A stretch of DNA of 64,000 nucleotides, taken from positions 1-64,000 of the forward strand of contig JAHLKH010000001.1 of the NCBI GenBank assembly GCA_025526915.1, in the 5' to 3' direction. Positions 53,786 through 64,000 of this stretch are shown here, piece by piece. How positions within the stretch are numbered: position 1 is the first letter of the stretch; the number at the start of each line of letters is the position of its first letter. The notes beneath the pieces were generated by a model, which had not been told where the DNA came from, did no database searches, and was given only the letters and a program-made list of their open reading frames with translations. The position numbers and the translations under genes were made by a program. Source of the stretch: Entophlyctis helioformis (lineage: Eukaryota > Chytridiomycota > Chytridiomycetes > Chytridiales > Chytriomycetaceae).

Positions 53786-56700
53786 TTATGCAGCAGCAGG
53801 TGGCTCGCGGGCCGTCACAGATCCGCGAGGAGTCGCACTTGCAGACGCTGCAGGCGTGACCGCAGAAGCAGATGCCAGCAGGCCGCGCTCGCATGCCGAG
53901 TCAATGAGTGCAGCCATGTCAGCAACCGACACGATGCGTGCGGCTGTGGATGCGTCGTACTCGGCCACAACCGTCTCGACAAATGCCTGGTAGTTGTCCA
54001 GGATCTGGCTCTGCATTCACGCAAGCGTCAGTGGCATGCGTAAAGGCTGGACGGTGGGCCGTGCCGCAACTTACGCGTATGATGCGGATCAGCACCGCCT
54101 GCGTCTTCTTGTCTCCAATGTAGTCCGACATGCGTGTGACAGTCGCCACCAGTCGCCGCTGCGTCGTCTCCTTGAACGCTTCAAACACAACACCAATCTG
54201 GTCTACAGGACATAGTGCAGCCATCAGTATCAAAGGCAGACAGATGCATGCCAATGTCACCGGCAACTCACTTGGCTGTGCAAAGCTCTGGTTCTGGAGC
54301 GTGTCGCGGCTGGCAGGCGGACGCGCGTCGTTGCGCAGTCGAAACGCGGATACCTTGAGCATAAACGATGCCACTGGCTCAACGGCACCCTTGGCCGTCT
54401 CCAGGATCAGGTCTTCGCACGTGCGTCTGAGATCACGTCCAAGGGCCTCGTTGGCGTCCGCATAGCTCTGAATGACTCTTGGCGCCGATGCTGCTGCCAT
54501 GATTGCGCCACTGAACGACATGAGTGGTGCGCGCCAGCTGTTCTTGATGACATCGCGCACTGCCTCGAGCATCTCGCTGTAGTTGAGCGTCTCTTCGCGG
54601 CGTACAAAGCGGGCATCAAACGACGAGATCTGCTCGCGGAGCATGAGCAGGTTCTTGATGAGGAACAGCTGGCCATCGAGCTTGGTTTGCTTGCTCGTGA
54701 GCACATCAGCCGCTGCGAGCAGCGTCGTTCTGCATGCATCCACAGCCTCCTGCGCAAGATCCTCAAAGATGGGTCTCTGTTCATCCATGCACGCACAAAG
54801 GTCAGGATATGCGCTGCGCGTGTCGGTGCAATACACGCAGAGTGCAACGTACGGGAACTGCGCCGTAGAGGCGTCCAAGAAGATACAGTGTCCGCTGCAT
54901 GGTTGGGTACCATTCGCCTCCGCCATATGCGAGCTTGCCAATCACAAACGAGCTGGCTGCTTCGGCCTCTGTGACGTCAAAGGCAGCCTCCAAGTTGGGC
55001 GACAGCAATGCCGATGGACTGCGTGCAGTCATATCAGCCCCCGACGCGACAGAAGACGAGGGCGGATTGATCGACTCGTTGAGCATTGGCGTCACGCCAA
55101 CACTGAGATTGATGGACATGGGTTGCGGCACTGTCCATCGGCCACGCAACGGTCAGCACGTCCAGCTCTCATACAGCAAGGGCCAGACAGGCAAGGAACC
55201 GTACATCCGCGGCCACGCGCCAGAACAAGCAGCTCTTCTTCACGCGGCTTGAACTTTTGTAGCTCCTGCTGGATGAATGCCTCTGCACGGAACACCAGAC
55301 GCTGCTGTGCATCTTCCAGGATCTTTTGCACAATGAACTTGACCGGCGCAGTGTTGGCTTGGGCAGATGCGCCAGTGTCGCCAGCAGCCTGGGTCTGCGG
55401 CTCCATGGTCTTGAGATAGCTCAGCAGCGACTGGCACATGTCTGACAGCGTGTCGATCTTGAGTTCGCGCAAGATGAGCGGCCGCAGCTGGTCGTACAAA
55501 CCAGTGGCTAGTGACTCGAGGTAGCTCCTGCAGCTTGGCTGTCAGCGCTGGATTGGATGCGGCAGTGACTCGGTAGGCGTCGCGTGCACTCACAAAACCT
55601 CCTCTTCACCAAGAGTAAAGAATTGGCGGAACAGCTGGTACTCGTCTGCACACAGACGGATCATGTACGCGCATCCGTTGGCAACCTTTTAGGAGCAGTC
55701 AGAGTCGGTGAACCAAATGCTGTGAGCCCGACGATAGACGATTGACGGTTGATAAAGCAGGCGGCTCGAGCGACATACAAAGTCAAGCAGGCTCGCATTG
55801 TTGATGGACCGAATGTGCTCAGAGATGAATGGCGTCAGAAGCGTGCGCCGCACAACAAAGTAGGCAGAAAAGCAGTCGCGAAGCAGCGCCAGATATCTGT
55901 GCAAGACAAGCCGGTCAGTCTATCATGTTGATACCAAATGGCATCAGAGGCACATCATTCGTACTCGGCGTGTCTGGAGCAACGCTCCTCGACCTCTGCA
56001 ATCAGGCCCTTGACCTTGAGAGCCTGCGTGCGGAACTTGACATAGAACAGAGTTAACTGCATGTTGGCAGCAAGCGGCTCGTGTGTTTGCTGAGGAGCGC
56101 AAGACGTTCATCAAGCGAGAGTCAGTCACAGGCACCCAGCGCGATCGTTGGTGGCCACCTGCAACTCACACGTCCAGCAAGCTTTTCGCGAATGTCATTC
56201 TGCAACGCGCGAATGTTGTCAACAAAGTGCATCTTGATGAGCGTCATGCACCGAGTCATGCACTGTCTGTAGCGCATGCGGTACACTTCTGCGTCCTTGT
56301 AGTGTGGCTGGACATTCCTGTCAGTGGCACATAAAACACGGCTCCTTTGGACGGCCGGGTACAATGCACCACGTACGTGATCAAGCACAAAGGCCAAGCA
56401 CTGGTCCAGTTTCTGCAGCATGGGGCCAAACTTGTCGTCCATGACGATTGTCTCGCCAGGAGCACTAAGCATCTTGGTGATGGGGTCCAGCTCGTTAAAG
56501 TATGCGAGCTTGGCAGCCAGCTCTTCAGCGACACTGATCAGATGCGTCTAAATCGTCCATGTTGGATCCGCCACAGTCGTTACCATCACAGCATGCGGAC
56601 GGCAGATGAAGTCGGGATTGCAGCTACGCACCTGCTCGTCCAGCAGGGTCTCGCAGGCCTGCTGCAAGCCCTTGGTCTTTTCCTCGACAAAGTTGTAGTT

Positions 56701-57343
56701 GCGCTCCAGATCGTCCAGAAACGCATGCGTCTCTTCTGTCTTGGACAGGATCTCGACCGTAGCCTGCCTGTACCCTCTCATCGTGGCCAAATATGCTCTG
56801 TTGGCGCAGCCCGCACTGTCAGTCATCCGTGCTCTGTGCCCATGGATCTGGCCGGCCAGCTGGCCAACGCCACACCACGCCACGCCACGCCATGCCAAGA
56901 TACCTGTAGATGTCCTCCTGGCCTCGTTCCATCTCCTCTTCGACCTTGGCGAACCAGGCAAGGAACTGCTGGGTGGTTTCGATGGTGGACTCAATGGTGG
57001 CGACTGCTGGGCCGTTGGATGTGCTTGGCCTGGCAGTGGCTGGCAAAGACTGCAGAGCGTTGCTAGCAGCAGAAGCAGAAGCAGCAGCAGTGCCGTCGCT
57101 GGCGTCGTCGAGCATGGCAGACGCCTGCAGCGCAGCCAGCTGTTCAAGGCGGGTCAGCCACCAGCTACAGCAGCAGCAGCAGCAGCAGCCGAGCGACTGG
57201 CGTGCACATACCTCCAGCGGCACAGGCAGTTCGGCCGAGAGGCCCTGCAGGAAGGCGATGCTCTCCAGCTGCTTGTCTGCAAGGCTCGCACGGCTCTCCC
57301 ACTCCTCAAACGCACGCAGAGGCGCCAACGCAGCTGCCGACAT
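53786..57343 (-). CDS. COG3: Conserved oligomeric Golgi complex subunit 3
   Basis: COG3/Sec34 belongs to lobe A of the COG tethering complex for retrograde traffic within the Golgi. Many exons. From the N-terminus: MSAAALAPLRAFEEWESRAS (57343), TQQFLAWFAKVEEEMERGQE, then YRQATVEILSKTEETHAFLD and YNFVEEKTKGLQQACETLLD (56700), typical of the Sec34 N-terminal domain. LAYFNELDPITKMLSAPGE, YRMRYRQCMTRCMTLIKMHF, MYDQLRPLILRELKIDTLSD and DAQQRLVFRAEAFIQQEL follow. Near the C-terminus is KLDGQLFLIKNLLMLREQIS, the strongest family match. It ends REPPAAA. An upstream in-frame ATG at 57424 (MSYEHDARR) would add 27 residues. Exon borders are approximate. Confidence 0.9.
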
Positions 57344-57647
57344 TGAAATCTCGCGGTTGACCAAGATCGCGGCGTGTCGTCGAACCGCAGGTGTTGCACG
57401 TCGCGCATCGTGCTCATAGCTCATCGCAACTCCGAATGCCTGACGAGACTCCCGGAGCGCTGCAGCGACGCCGTCTTCTTGCAGCGGCAGCATCTTTCCG
57501 GCACTTCCCAACACCATCGGCTTTCGTCCCAAAGCACATCGCTGAACAGGTGGGCGAGTCGATGGCTGCGAGACGAGTGCGATAAGCACATGGTGCAATG
57601 TCTTGGCCGTGTTGATGCGTTGGCTGACAAAAGAAGCTCTGGTGCAG

Positions 57648-59540
57648 ATGGCGTCGTTCAAGCTCCACCGCTGGTCGACACTGATGGGCATGCTCATTGT
57701 CATGCTGACCGTCGTGACGTTCTCGCACATCACCTTCTTCACAAGCACACACAGCCAGACTGACCGCTCTATCGGCTCGCTGTTCAAGAGCATTGGTGCC
57801 CATGGAGGCGCTCTCGTGAACTCAGAGTTAGCCTCGAGTAATGTGAAGCAGCAAGGCAGTGAGCAACCACAAGTCACTTGTGCGAATGATTCGCGAGCTC
57901 ATGGTGGAATCTGACATCCGCGTCATGGCATTATCACAGATCCGTCAAGCGAGATCTGCCTGGTGGCATTGTGGGACGGCTCGGACCATCTGCCGCCGTA
58001 TGTCGCAACAAACATCAACAGCCTGCTCGAGTCTGGCGACACGGCTGTCGCCATGTATCTGTTCATGTCCCCACGGTCGGCTGGCGGCCCTGGCATCGAG
58101 TCGTTCAAGGCAGACATCTGGCCCTATATCATCGACAAGCGTCTTGCTGCCAGAGTTGTGCACGCGATCGACGTTGGCCAGGTCAGCGATGAATGGAAGT
58201 ACGGTGGGATCCGGGCCATGTACGCAGCGACTGTGTGCAAGGCGTTTGGGGTCGCCAATTCGACTGCCATGTGCCAAGACATGTATGCCGTCACTGGTGA
58301 GCTCCCATGGCATATCCCGACTGATCTCGCGATGCAAGGGAGCTCCGAAAACTTACAATTGTCTGCCATCGCGATCATCTTCACAGCCAAAGCCACGTAC
58401 TCGTTGATCCACGCACGCACCGTTATGGGCAAGATGCTCTCCGCGTGGATCGGCCCCTCCAAATGCCGTTCGTGGGCGTGGGTCGATCTCGACGTGTATC
58501 GCGGCTCGCTTGCACCGTACCTGACCCTTCCGCAAGTCAAAAGCGCGGATGTCTGGACAATCGGCAGCCATGACATGCACCGCGTCTACACACGCGGCCA
58601 GTTCACCGCCTTTCGTCAAGACGTCAGCCCTGCACGCGCCGAACTGGTCAACACGCTATTCCGCCACGGATGCGATCACTACGACTCGATGGCGTCCATC
58701 ATCAACGCCATCAACTCCACAGAGTATCTTGCCATGGACGAAGGATGCATGGGCGACGCGGTCATCAAGCATCCCGACATTGCATTCACTGTTGTACGCG
58801 GCATGGTGGGCGAGAACCCGCGGCCCCTTGTCGCACGCATCCAAAACGGCCTGGTGGCATCCTGCTTTTCGGCCGACGGCAGCAACGATCTGGACATTGA
58901 CAAACGCAGCGCATGCGAGGAAGCCCTCGACGGAATCTTTGCACAGGGATATGCGGGGCGACACCTGGACCGCATTAGCAAGGCGCTATCAAAAGCACCG
59001 ACAATGCCCAGGCGGCCGTTTGCGATTGGCCATTCGTACCCGCCTAACAAGCAGTGCTCCTCGTGGCTAAGGCAGTCTGAGCAGTGGTGCCGTGCCAACC
59101 CGCCTCCAAAGGAGACTGAGAACCTTGTTGTTGAGGAGATCCGGCAAGGCGCAGCCGTCAGCAGCACCTATACGTCCATACACGGACTGGACATCCCGCC
59201 ATCGATCGTCATGGACAGCAAACTCAGCGCGGACAGCTTCAGCAGCATCCGCATCACCACAGGCGTGTTTATGCACGTGCAGCACATCAAGATGGCCAAC
59301 CTGGTGGTTGAGAAGCCGCCCAAGCAGCTGCTTGGTGGTCCATATGACGGCTTTGACGGCACGTACGCTACCGACCCGGCCGGGAGCGAGGTGATGCAGC
59401 GCCGTCGGTACGCGATCACCATGCGACGCGTCACGACCAGCGAGTTTAAGCACTCGTCGTGGACTTCGGGTGGCTTCACGAGCACGAGCAGCAGAGGCAA
59501 AGACGATGCAAACTTTGTCATTGGGTACAAGGCGCTTTAA
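57648..59540 (+). CDS. Type II membrane protein, putative Golgi glycosyltransferase
   Basis: Two exons (57648-57858, 57940-59540) give 603 residues; starting at ATG 57615 would give 614. A short cytoplasmic N-terminus is followed by a signal anchor (LMGMLIVMLTVVTFSHITFF, about residues 12-31) and a large lumenal domain. The domain starts ICLVALWDGSDHLPPYVATN, like nucleotide-sugar transferases that open with a beta strand. It holds SWAWVDLDVYRGSLAPYL, with a DLD that fits the metal-binding DxD motif, a cluster of Cys and a Ser/Thr-rich tail. The overall pattern resembles DUF6625-like glycosyltransferases, but no named family is certain. The substrate is unknown. It is divergent from COG3, which supports Golgi glycosylation indirectly, though such pairing may be coincidence. 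Confidence 0.6.
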
Positions 59541-59609
59541 TTGGCGAGTCGGTTGGTGTGAATGAATCTGAATATAGGCAATCCCAACGGTGCACTACAA
59601 CTGTGAGGT

Positions 59610-60848
59610 TCATTCAGAGGTCTTGGCCTTTTTGCTCTTCTTCTCCTTCTTGTCCTTCTTGTCTTTCTTGCTCTTCTCCTTTTTGCTCTTGTCCTTCTTG
59701 TCCTTCTTGTCCTTCTTGTCCTTCTTGTCCTTCTTGTCCTTCTTGGGCTCCTCTGGCGCGGCTGCCGATGCTGGTGTGAATGCGGCTGAAGATGACGAGG
59801 TTGGTGCAGTTGCAGGTGCAGTTGCAGATCCAAGACCAAGACCGCCGAAACTGGGACGGTCGTCTTCCTCGTCATCCTCGTTATCCTCGTCATCGTCCGA
59901 GTGCTTGCGCTTGAGCGATGGGTGATCTGTGGGGGTTCCATCGGCAGACTTCTTGAGGAGAGCCATGCGCTGGGCAAAGTAGTCTTGCACGCTGATGTTG
60001 CGGACAATGACCGTTTGCAGACCATCGACGACGTGCGGGTCCTTGGGAGGCTCGGTTGAGTTGGGATCTGCGGGCGGCCACACTTCGGATGATGATGATG
60101 ATGCTGCTGCTGCTGCTGCTGTATCCGCGGACGCTGCTTCGTTTGGTGTGTTTGTGCCGCTGGGGTTTTTGCTCGATGGTCTGATACCGAGGATCTCGCT
60201 CAGGTTGGCCTTGTCGTAGTTGCTGACCTGCTTGTTTCTCAGAAACTTCTTGCGGTGGCTGCCAACAGCACAGACCAGAGTCAGCATTCAAGGGACGCTC
60301 CATAAGCAATCGTTGGAACAGCGGGCCAAACTCACTAGTGGCGTCCATGGATGGGAGCGGGCTCTGCAGAAGAGGATGCTGGTGTGGAAGGAGCCGTCTC
60401 TGGCGTGGCGGCCTCGCTGCCGCCCAGCGACGCCAGGATCGAGTCGAATGCGGTCGAGTTTTCGAGCCAGTTGTCGATCGTGGCCTTTGTGGCTCCAATG
60501 CCCTTGTTGTCGATCTTGAGCTTCACGGCGATGTTGTTGGTGAGGCCGTTCTCGTTCATGCCCAGGCCCTTGCCTTCGGCCCAGCCCATCCTCTCCAGCA
60601 TCCGGAAGCCAAAGGCCGACTTGTCTGCTCATTGTGTTTCAGGGCAGGCCATTCGCCGAGAAGGAGGTGTCAGCAACCGGCCGTCCGTATTCAAAGGCTT
60701 GCGGCAATGACAGCACCAGCAAGCCGCCCGATGCTGCACGGGATGCTGCTGCACGGCATGCGCCGGCTGCCCACGCACCGTTCTTCCAGGCCTTGTTCTG
60801 CGGGTCAAGCCCAAGGCGCTGCTTCTGTTTCGGCTCGCTCAGGCCCAT
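59610..60848 (-). CDS. PINX1: PINX1-type G-patch protein (Pxr1/Gno1)
   Basis: Nucleolar G-patch cofactor of the helicase Prp43, needed for rRNA/snoRNA processing; human PINX1 also inhibits telomerase. The first exon (from 60848) codes KQKQRLGLDPQNKAWKN. The second has KSAFGFRMLERMGWAEGKGL and IGATKATIDNWLENSTAFDS, the PINX1-specific G-patch and its follow-on. Across the next intron come HRKKFLRNKQVSNYDKANLS, then IVRNISVQDYFAQRMALLKK, the conserved C-terminal motif. An acidic block and a Lys-rich tail of about 45 residues (KKDKKDKKDKKDKKDKK) end the protein; yeast Pxr1 has a similar KKE/D tail. It is divergent from ATG5 with 49 bp between starts. Confidence 0.93.
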
Positions 60849-60897
60849 GTCGACGGTTTGCAATGGAAGCGAAAGAAAATATTTTGTGCTCGTCGAC
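60849..60897. promoter_or_regulatory. 49-bp divergent start-to-start spacer
   Basis: Separates the start codons of PINX1 (-) and ATG5 (+). It is A-rich on the plus strand (GAAAGAAAATATTTTG), a candidate bidirectional core promoter. Confidence 0.55.
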
Positions 60898-62336
60898 ATG
60901 TCGCGCGAGCCCAGACGGCGTGTGTGGGATGGATGCGTGCCACTGCAGATTGCCCTGCAGACGGCGACGACGGCAGCCGCACCGCATGCACAACCACGAG
61001 TGCACCATGTAGGCAGCACGGCTGGCTGGATGGCTGGATGGCAGCATGACGGTCTGCCTGTCTGTCTCGCTGCATCTGGGACTGCAGCCATGCTGACGGG
61101 GATGGCGGACAGATGCTGGTGCCACGAGGATCGTATCTGCCGTTGATTGTGCCCGACCTGCTGCGGGTCTTGCCGGCCGTGTCCAGCACCGCGGCCGGCT
61201 CTGGTTCTGGCGCTGTCTCTGGCGCTGTCTCTGGCTCTGGCGCCGGCCCTTCCCAGCCAGCCGTCGACGCAAGCAGCGTCTGGTTCGACGCAGACGGCAT
61301 CCCGCTCAAGTGGTCAGTCGGCTGCCCGCCAACGCTCTGCCCACGTCGCGCTCATGGGCCAGGGCTGACCGTGCCGACATGCTCTGCCTGCAGGCACTAT
61401 CCGGTCGGGCTGCTGTACGACATTCACATCTCACAGGCACTGGCAGCAGGCCGCACAGTGCCAGCCCCGTGGAGCATCACCGCACATCTTGGCGACAGAG
61501 ACTTTCCAGCGGACAGGCTGATTCCAATGGACGCACCTGGATCTGGCCCAAACCATCCGCAGCACCACTTCATGTCCATGATCAAGCAGGTCGGTGGCTG
61601 CAGGTCGCTGCGCAGGCCTGCCAGAGCCGAGCGAGATGTGCAGGGCGAGATGTGCAGGGCAGGGCGAGGGGGCCGACTCGCTGACGCTGCGATGGACAGG
61701 CCGACTATCTGCGCACCGGATCGATCAAAAGGGCCATGGCGATGTCCAAGGCGGACCAGACCAAGCTGTGGGACAGCCTGCTGTCCAGTAGGCGCAGATG
61801 CCAGTTGCGCATGCAGCCCGTGGACGGACGGCTGACTGACACGCTGCGTGCCGTGGACAGACGACTATGACGCATTCTGTGAAGCAAACGCGTTGCTGGT
61901 GCCGCCCATGGTGACGGGAGCTGGGCATCTTGCACAGCCAGCCGTCGCATCGGGCAGTGGGGATGGATCGCCTATTGTAGCGGCAGCAGCAACGCCTGGA
62001 TCTGCAGGCGGCGGCGGGCTCGGGGCACTTCCACGATCAATCCCGCTGCGGATATACCTTGCAGACGGGGCGTCGGTCGTGCAGGACCTTGTGCCACCAA
62101 CGGACGCAACCAGCAGCGCCGAGACGACCGTGGCAGATGTTGTGGCTGCGCTGCTCCCTGTGCCGGCACCGACAGGACAGCAGCAAGAACAAGCGCGTTC
62201 AAGGGCCGGCGCCACGGGCCAGCGGCTGATGCTGCACGGCGCACCGCTCGCGGGCGAGATGCCGCTGCTGTGGCTGTCGCACCACGCCGCGTACCCAGAC
62301 GGCTTCCTGCACCTTGTCGAGCTGCCGCCGCTGTGA
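60898..62336 (+). CDS. ATG5: Autophagy protein ATG5
   Basis: Forms the Atg12-Atg5-Atg16 complex that acts as the E3 for Atg8 lipidation on the phagophore. Five exons (60898-61008, 61113-61312, 61394-61589, 61700-61787, 61861-62336) join to 356 residues. Seen: RRRVWDGCVPLQIAL at the N-terminus, [36 protein letters not shown] (the W/HYPxG core), IKQADYLRTGSIKRAMAMSK with the Lys that receives Atg12 expected at this K-Q/E-A-D-Y motif, LWDSLL, SIPLRIYLADG and the ubiquitin-like C-terminus ending YPDGFLHLVELPPL. An Ala/Gly-rich insertion lies between domains. The exons share exact phase. Confidence 0.95.
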
Positions 62337-62358
62337 TCCCGAGCAGCGCCAATGCGCC

Positions 62359-62364
62359 AATAAA
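62359..62364 (+). terminator. poly(A) signal of ATG5
   Basis: AATAAA 22 bp after the ATG5 stop codon, in a 116-bp spacer before the next start. Confidence 0.5.
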
Positions 62365-62452
62365 ACGAGCAGATCCGCCCGCGGGTTGCCCGGCCCGTCA
62401 TATTGGCTTCGGTTCGCCAGCACACTCGCCAGCACACACTCATACGCCATCG

Positions 62453-64000
62453 ATGGGTCTGTGGTCCTCGCTGCAGTCGGCGTGGACGTCGTCGTCTGCC
62501 TCTGCCTCTGCAGGCGCTTCGGCAGGCACTCTTGCAGGCGCTTCCAAGGATGCGGCCGCCAGCAGCACCAACTCCAGCAACGGCAACGGCAATGGCAACG
62601 GCAACGGCAACGGCAACAGCAGCGGGCCTGGCCTGGCAAGCTCGGGCTCGGCCTCGACGCTCGCCGACCCGTTTGTGTACCAGCCGCTGTTCGCCACGAG
62701 CCCCTTGCTGCCGCCGCTGCACCACTCGGCCTCGCACTCGTCGCTGCACAGCATTGCGCCGTCCAAGCCAGACACTGCCAGCACCAGCGCCATCGACCAC
62801 GGCTCTCAGCAGCAACAACAACAACAACAACAACAGCATCAACAACAACGGCTTGCACCACCAGCTGCCTACGGGTCGCTCGGCCAGTCGCAGCCGCACG
62901 ATCCGTCGCTGCCCATGCTGTCCGATGCTGCCCTGTACGGCGACCACCCGCACTCGCTCGCCCACAGCCAGTCGCAGCAGCAGATGCAGCAACCTGGCCA
63001 ACAGCAGCAGCAGCAACCGCACGGCATCTTCGCCATCTTCGCCTCCAAGTCGTCGTGGCCCACGCCCTTTGTCTTTGTCTACCGCATCACCTGCGTATGG
63101 TTCATCACCACCGCCGTCGCCTCGACCCTCATCTCCGTGCCGCTGTCGGCCATCGGCCTGCCCTTTGTGCTCGTCTTTGGTGTGTCCGCCGTCATTGCCG
63201 CCGCGGCCGTCACGTTTGTCGTCAGGCTGTGGCTCCGCTTCCTCATGAACCTGTTCCGTGCCGTGCGCACCATCATCTTCCAGCCCCGCCGCCTCCTGAC
63301 CCTGGCCTCGGACGCCATCCGCAGCGTGCGCAACGTCATGACCACCGGCCGTCTGTTGGCCCCGCCGCCGCCGCAGCAGCCACAGCCAATCCAGCAGGTC
63401 ATCACGCCGCTCTTGGCTTCGGCTGCGCATTCTGCCTCGCCATCCGTCAGTCTGCCGCTGCACCACCTGCACGTGTATCACCAACAACAACAACAGCAGC
63501 AGCAGCAGCAGCAGCAATACCCCGCGCCAGGTGCACCACAGTCCATCGTGTCTCCGCTGTCCGTGTCGCCATACGCCGAGGGCCAGTCGTCCGTCCCGCG
63601 TCTCCAGCACCGTCTGTCGTTCTCATCCGTCAGATCCGACCGCACAACCTCTTACACTCCCGATGGTATGTCCTGCCGGCCTTCTTGCCGCTGGCTGTGT
63701 CCTCGATCTGGCACTAACCCGCCATTGGCGCAATCCTTGCACGCAGCAGACATCTACTACCAGCCCACGTTTGGCGATCCTCCCAGCGGCCCATATGCTC
63801 CGCCGCCCATGTCGTCCAGATTCAGCAATGCCCCTTCGCCAAAGCCCATGATGCTCGTGTCTGCCGCTGGCAGCACCGCGCGCTCAGAGTCTGCCATGTC
63901 GTACAACTCGATCGACTATGGAATGGGCGGCGGTGGTGCCAGCAGCGGCAGCGTGTATGGACGCGGAGACAGCCGCGATCTGAGCGACACGCTAGTCAAC
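62453..64000 (+). CDS. Membrane protein of unknown function (3' end cut by window)
   Basis: Starts MGLWSSLQSAWTSSS at 62453 and stays open to the window edge. One intron (63665-63748) joins TSYTPD to ADIYYQPTFGDPP. The N-terminus is low complexity: Ser/Ala, an Asn-Gly repeat (NGNGNGNGNG), His and polyGln tracts. A hydrophobic core at about 63070-63230 has two close membrane segments (FVYRITCVWFITTAVASTLI; IGLPFVLVFGVSAVIAAAAV), followed by basic residues (RAVRTIIFQPRRLL). The C-terminal part is Pro/Ser/Gln-rich. It has the look of a hairpin-inserted membrane protein. I do not recognise the family. Confidence 0.7.
   Translation, partial: MGLWSSLQSAWTSSSASASAGASAGTLAGASKDAAASSTNSSNGNGNGNGNGNGNSSGPGLASSGSASTLADPFVYQPLFATSPLLPPLHHSASHSSLHSIAPSKPDTASTSAIDHGSQQQQQQQQQQHQQQRLAPPAAYGSLGQSQPHDPSLPMLSDAALYGDHPHSLAHSQSQQQMQQPGQQQQQQPHGIFAIFASKSSWPTPFVFVYRITCVWFITTAVASTLISVPLSAIGLPFVLVFGVSAVIAAAAVTFVVRLWLRFLMNLFRAVRTIIFQPRRLLTLASDAIRSVRNVMTTGRLLAPPPPQQPQPIQQVITPLLASAAHSASPSVSLPLHHLHVYHQQQQQQQQQQQQYPAPGAPQSIVSPLSVSPYAEGQSSVPRLQHRLSFSSVRSDRTTSYTPDGMSCRPSCRWLCPRSGTNPPLAQSLHAADIYYQPTFGDPPSGPYAPPPMSSRFSNAPSPKPMMLVSAAGSTARSESAMSYNSIDYGMGGGGASSGSVYGRGDSRDLSDTLVN

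Noticed and set aside
59610..59760. Plus-strand Phe/Leu/Ser-rich hydrophobic frame that looks like a membrane protein
   Set aside because: Antisense of the Lys/Asp repeat tail of PINX1.

Overview
The window is nuclear DNA of a eukaryote, most likely an early-diverging zoosporic (chytrid-type) fungus. This is inferred from GC-rich, gene-dense DNA with many short introns, a fungal Rho1-GEF (DEP-like/DH/PH/CNH), Red1/ZFC3H1, Bot1/mS45, LINES and arrestin-like genes, a Crinkler-like nuclease-kinase gene and a Fanzor/TnpB-type fragment. No organism name can be proven from the sequence alone. Intergenic gaps are mostly 30-320 bp.

Layout. 1-2025 (-) AFG2/SPATA5-type AAA+ ATPase, cut by the window edge; 2062-3379 (+) FAD synthase; 3480-8752 (+) GRAM-GRAM-TBC-EF-hand Rab-GAP; 8933-10260 (-) mitoribosomal mS45/Bot1; 10730-12291 (+) Old Yellow Enzyme; 12368-15749 (+) arrestin-like; 15831-16811 (-) inositol monophosphatase; 17005-18267 (-) ADP/ATP carrier; about 18838-19508 an unresolved small gene; 19554-23206 (+) Rho1 GEF; 23285-24718 (+) USE1 SNARE; 24760-25911 (+) HMG-like protein; 26136-27391 (+) eIF3j; 27511-33225 (-) CPSF160/SF3B3/DDB1-family scaffold; 33256-39970 (+) ZFC3H1/Red1-like; 40289-45023 (+) 1534-aa coiled-coil protein; 45115-47118 (+) IFRD; 47249-48841 (-) LINES/LINS1; 53786-57343 (-) COG3; 57648-59540 (+) putative type II glycosyltransferase; 59610-60848 (-) PINX1; 60898-62336 (+) ATG5; 62453-64000 (+) membrane protein, cut by the window edge.

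The accessory part is 49.0-53.5 kb, a small island between the single-copy genes LINS1 and COG3. It holds a 5'-truncated chromovirus (Ty3/gypsy) integrase with a complete D,D(35)E triad and a chromodomain-like tail. Next is an intact three-exon gene coding a 733-aa coiled-coil + PD-(D/E)XK nuclease + protein-kinase protein of Crinkler type. Divergent from it is the C-terminal part (zinc ribbon and RuvC-III) of a Fanzor/TnpB-like nuclease. This island is the most unusual part of the window.

Other themes are three divergent gene pairs whose start codons lie only 30-49 bp apart, two or three introns with GC-AG ends that are fixed by reading frame, and three single-base frame breaks inside otherwise good genes, which look like assembly indels. 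The conserved genes cover flavin metabolism, Rab/Rho signalling, Golgi tethering, ER SNAREs, autophagy, RNA surveillance and translation; apart from shared promoters nothing suggests functional clustering. No tRNA, rRNA or CRISPR array was seen.
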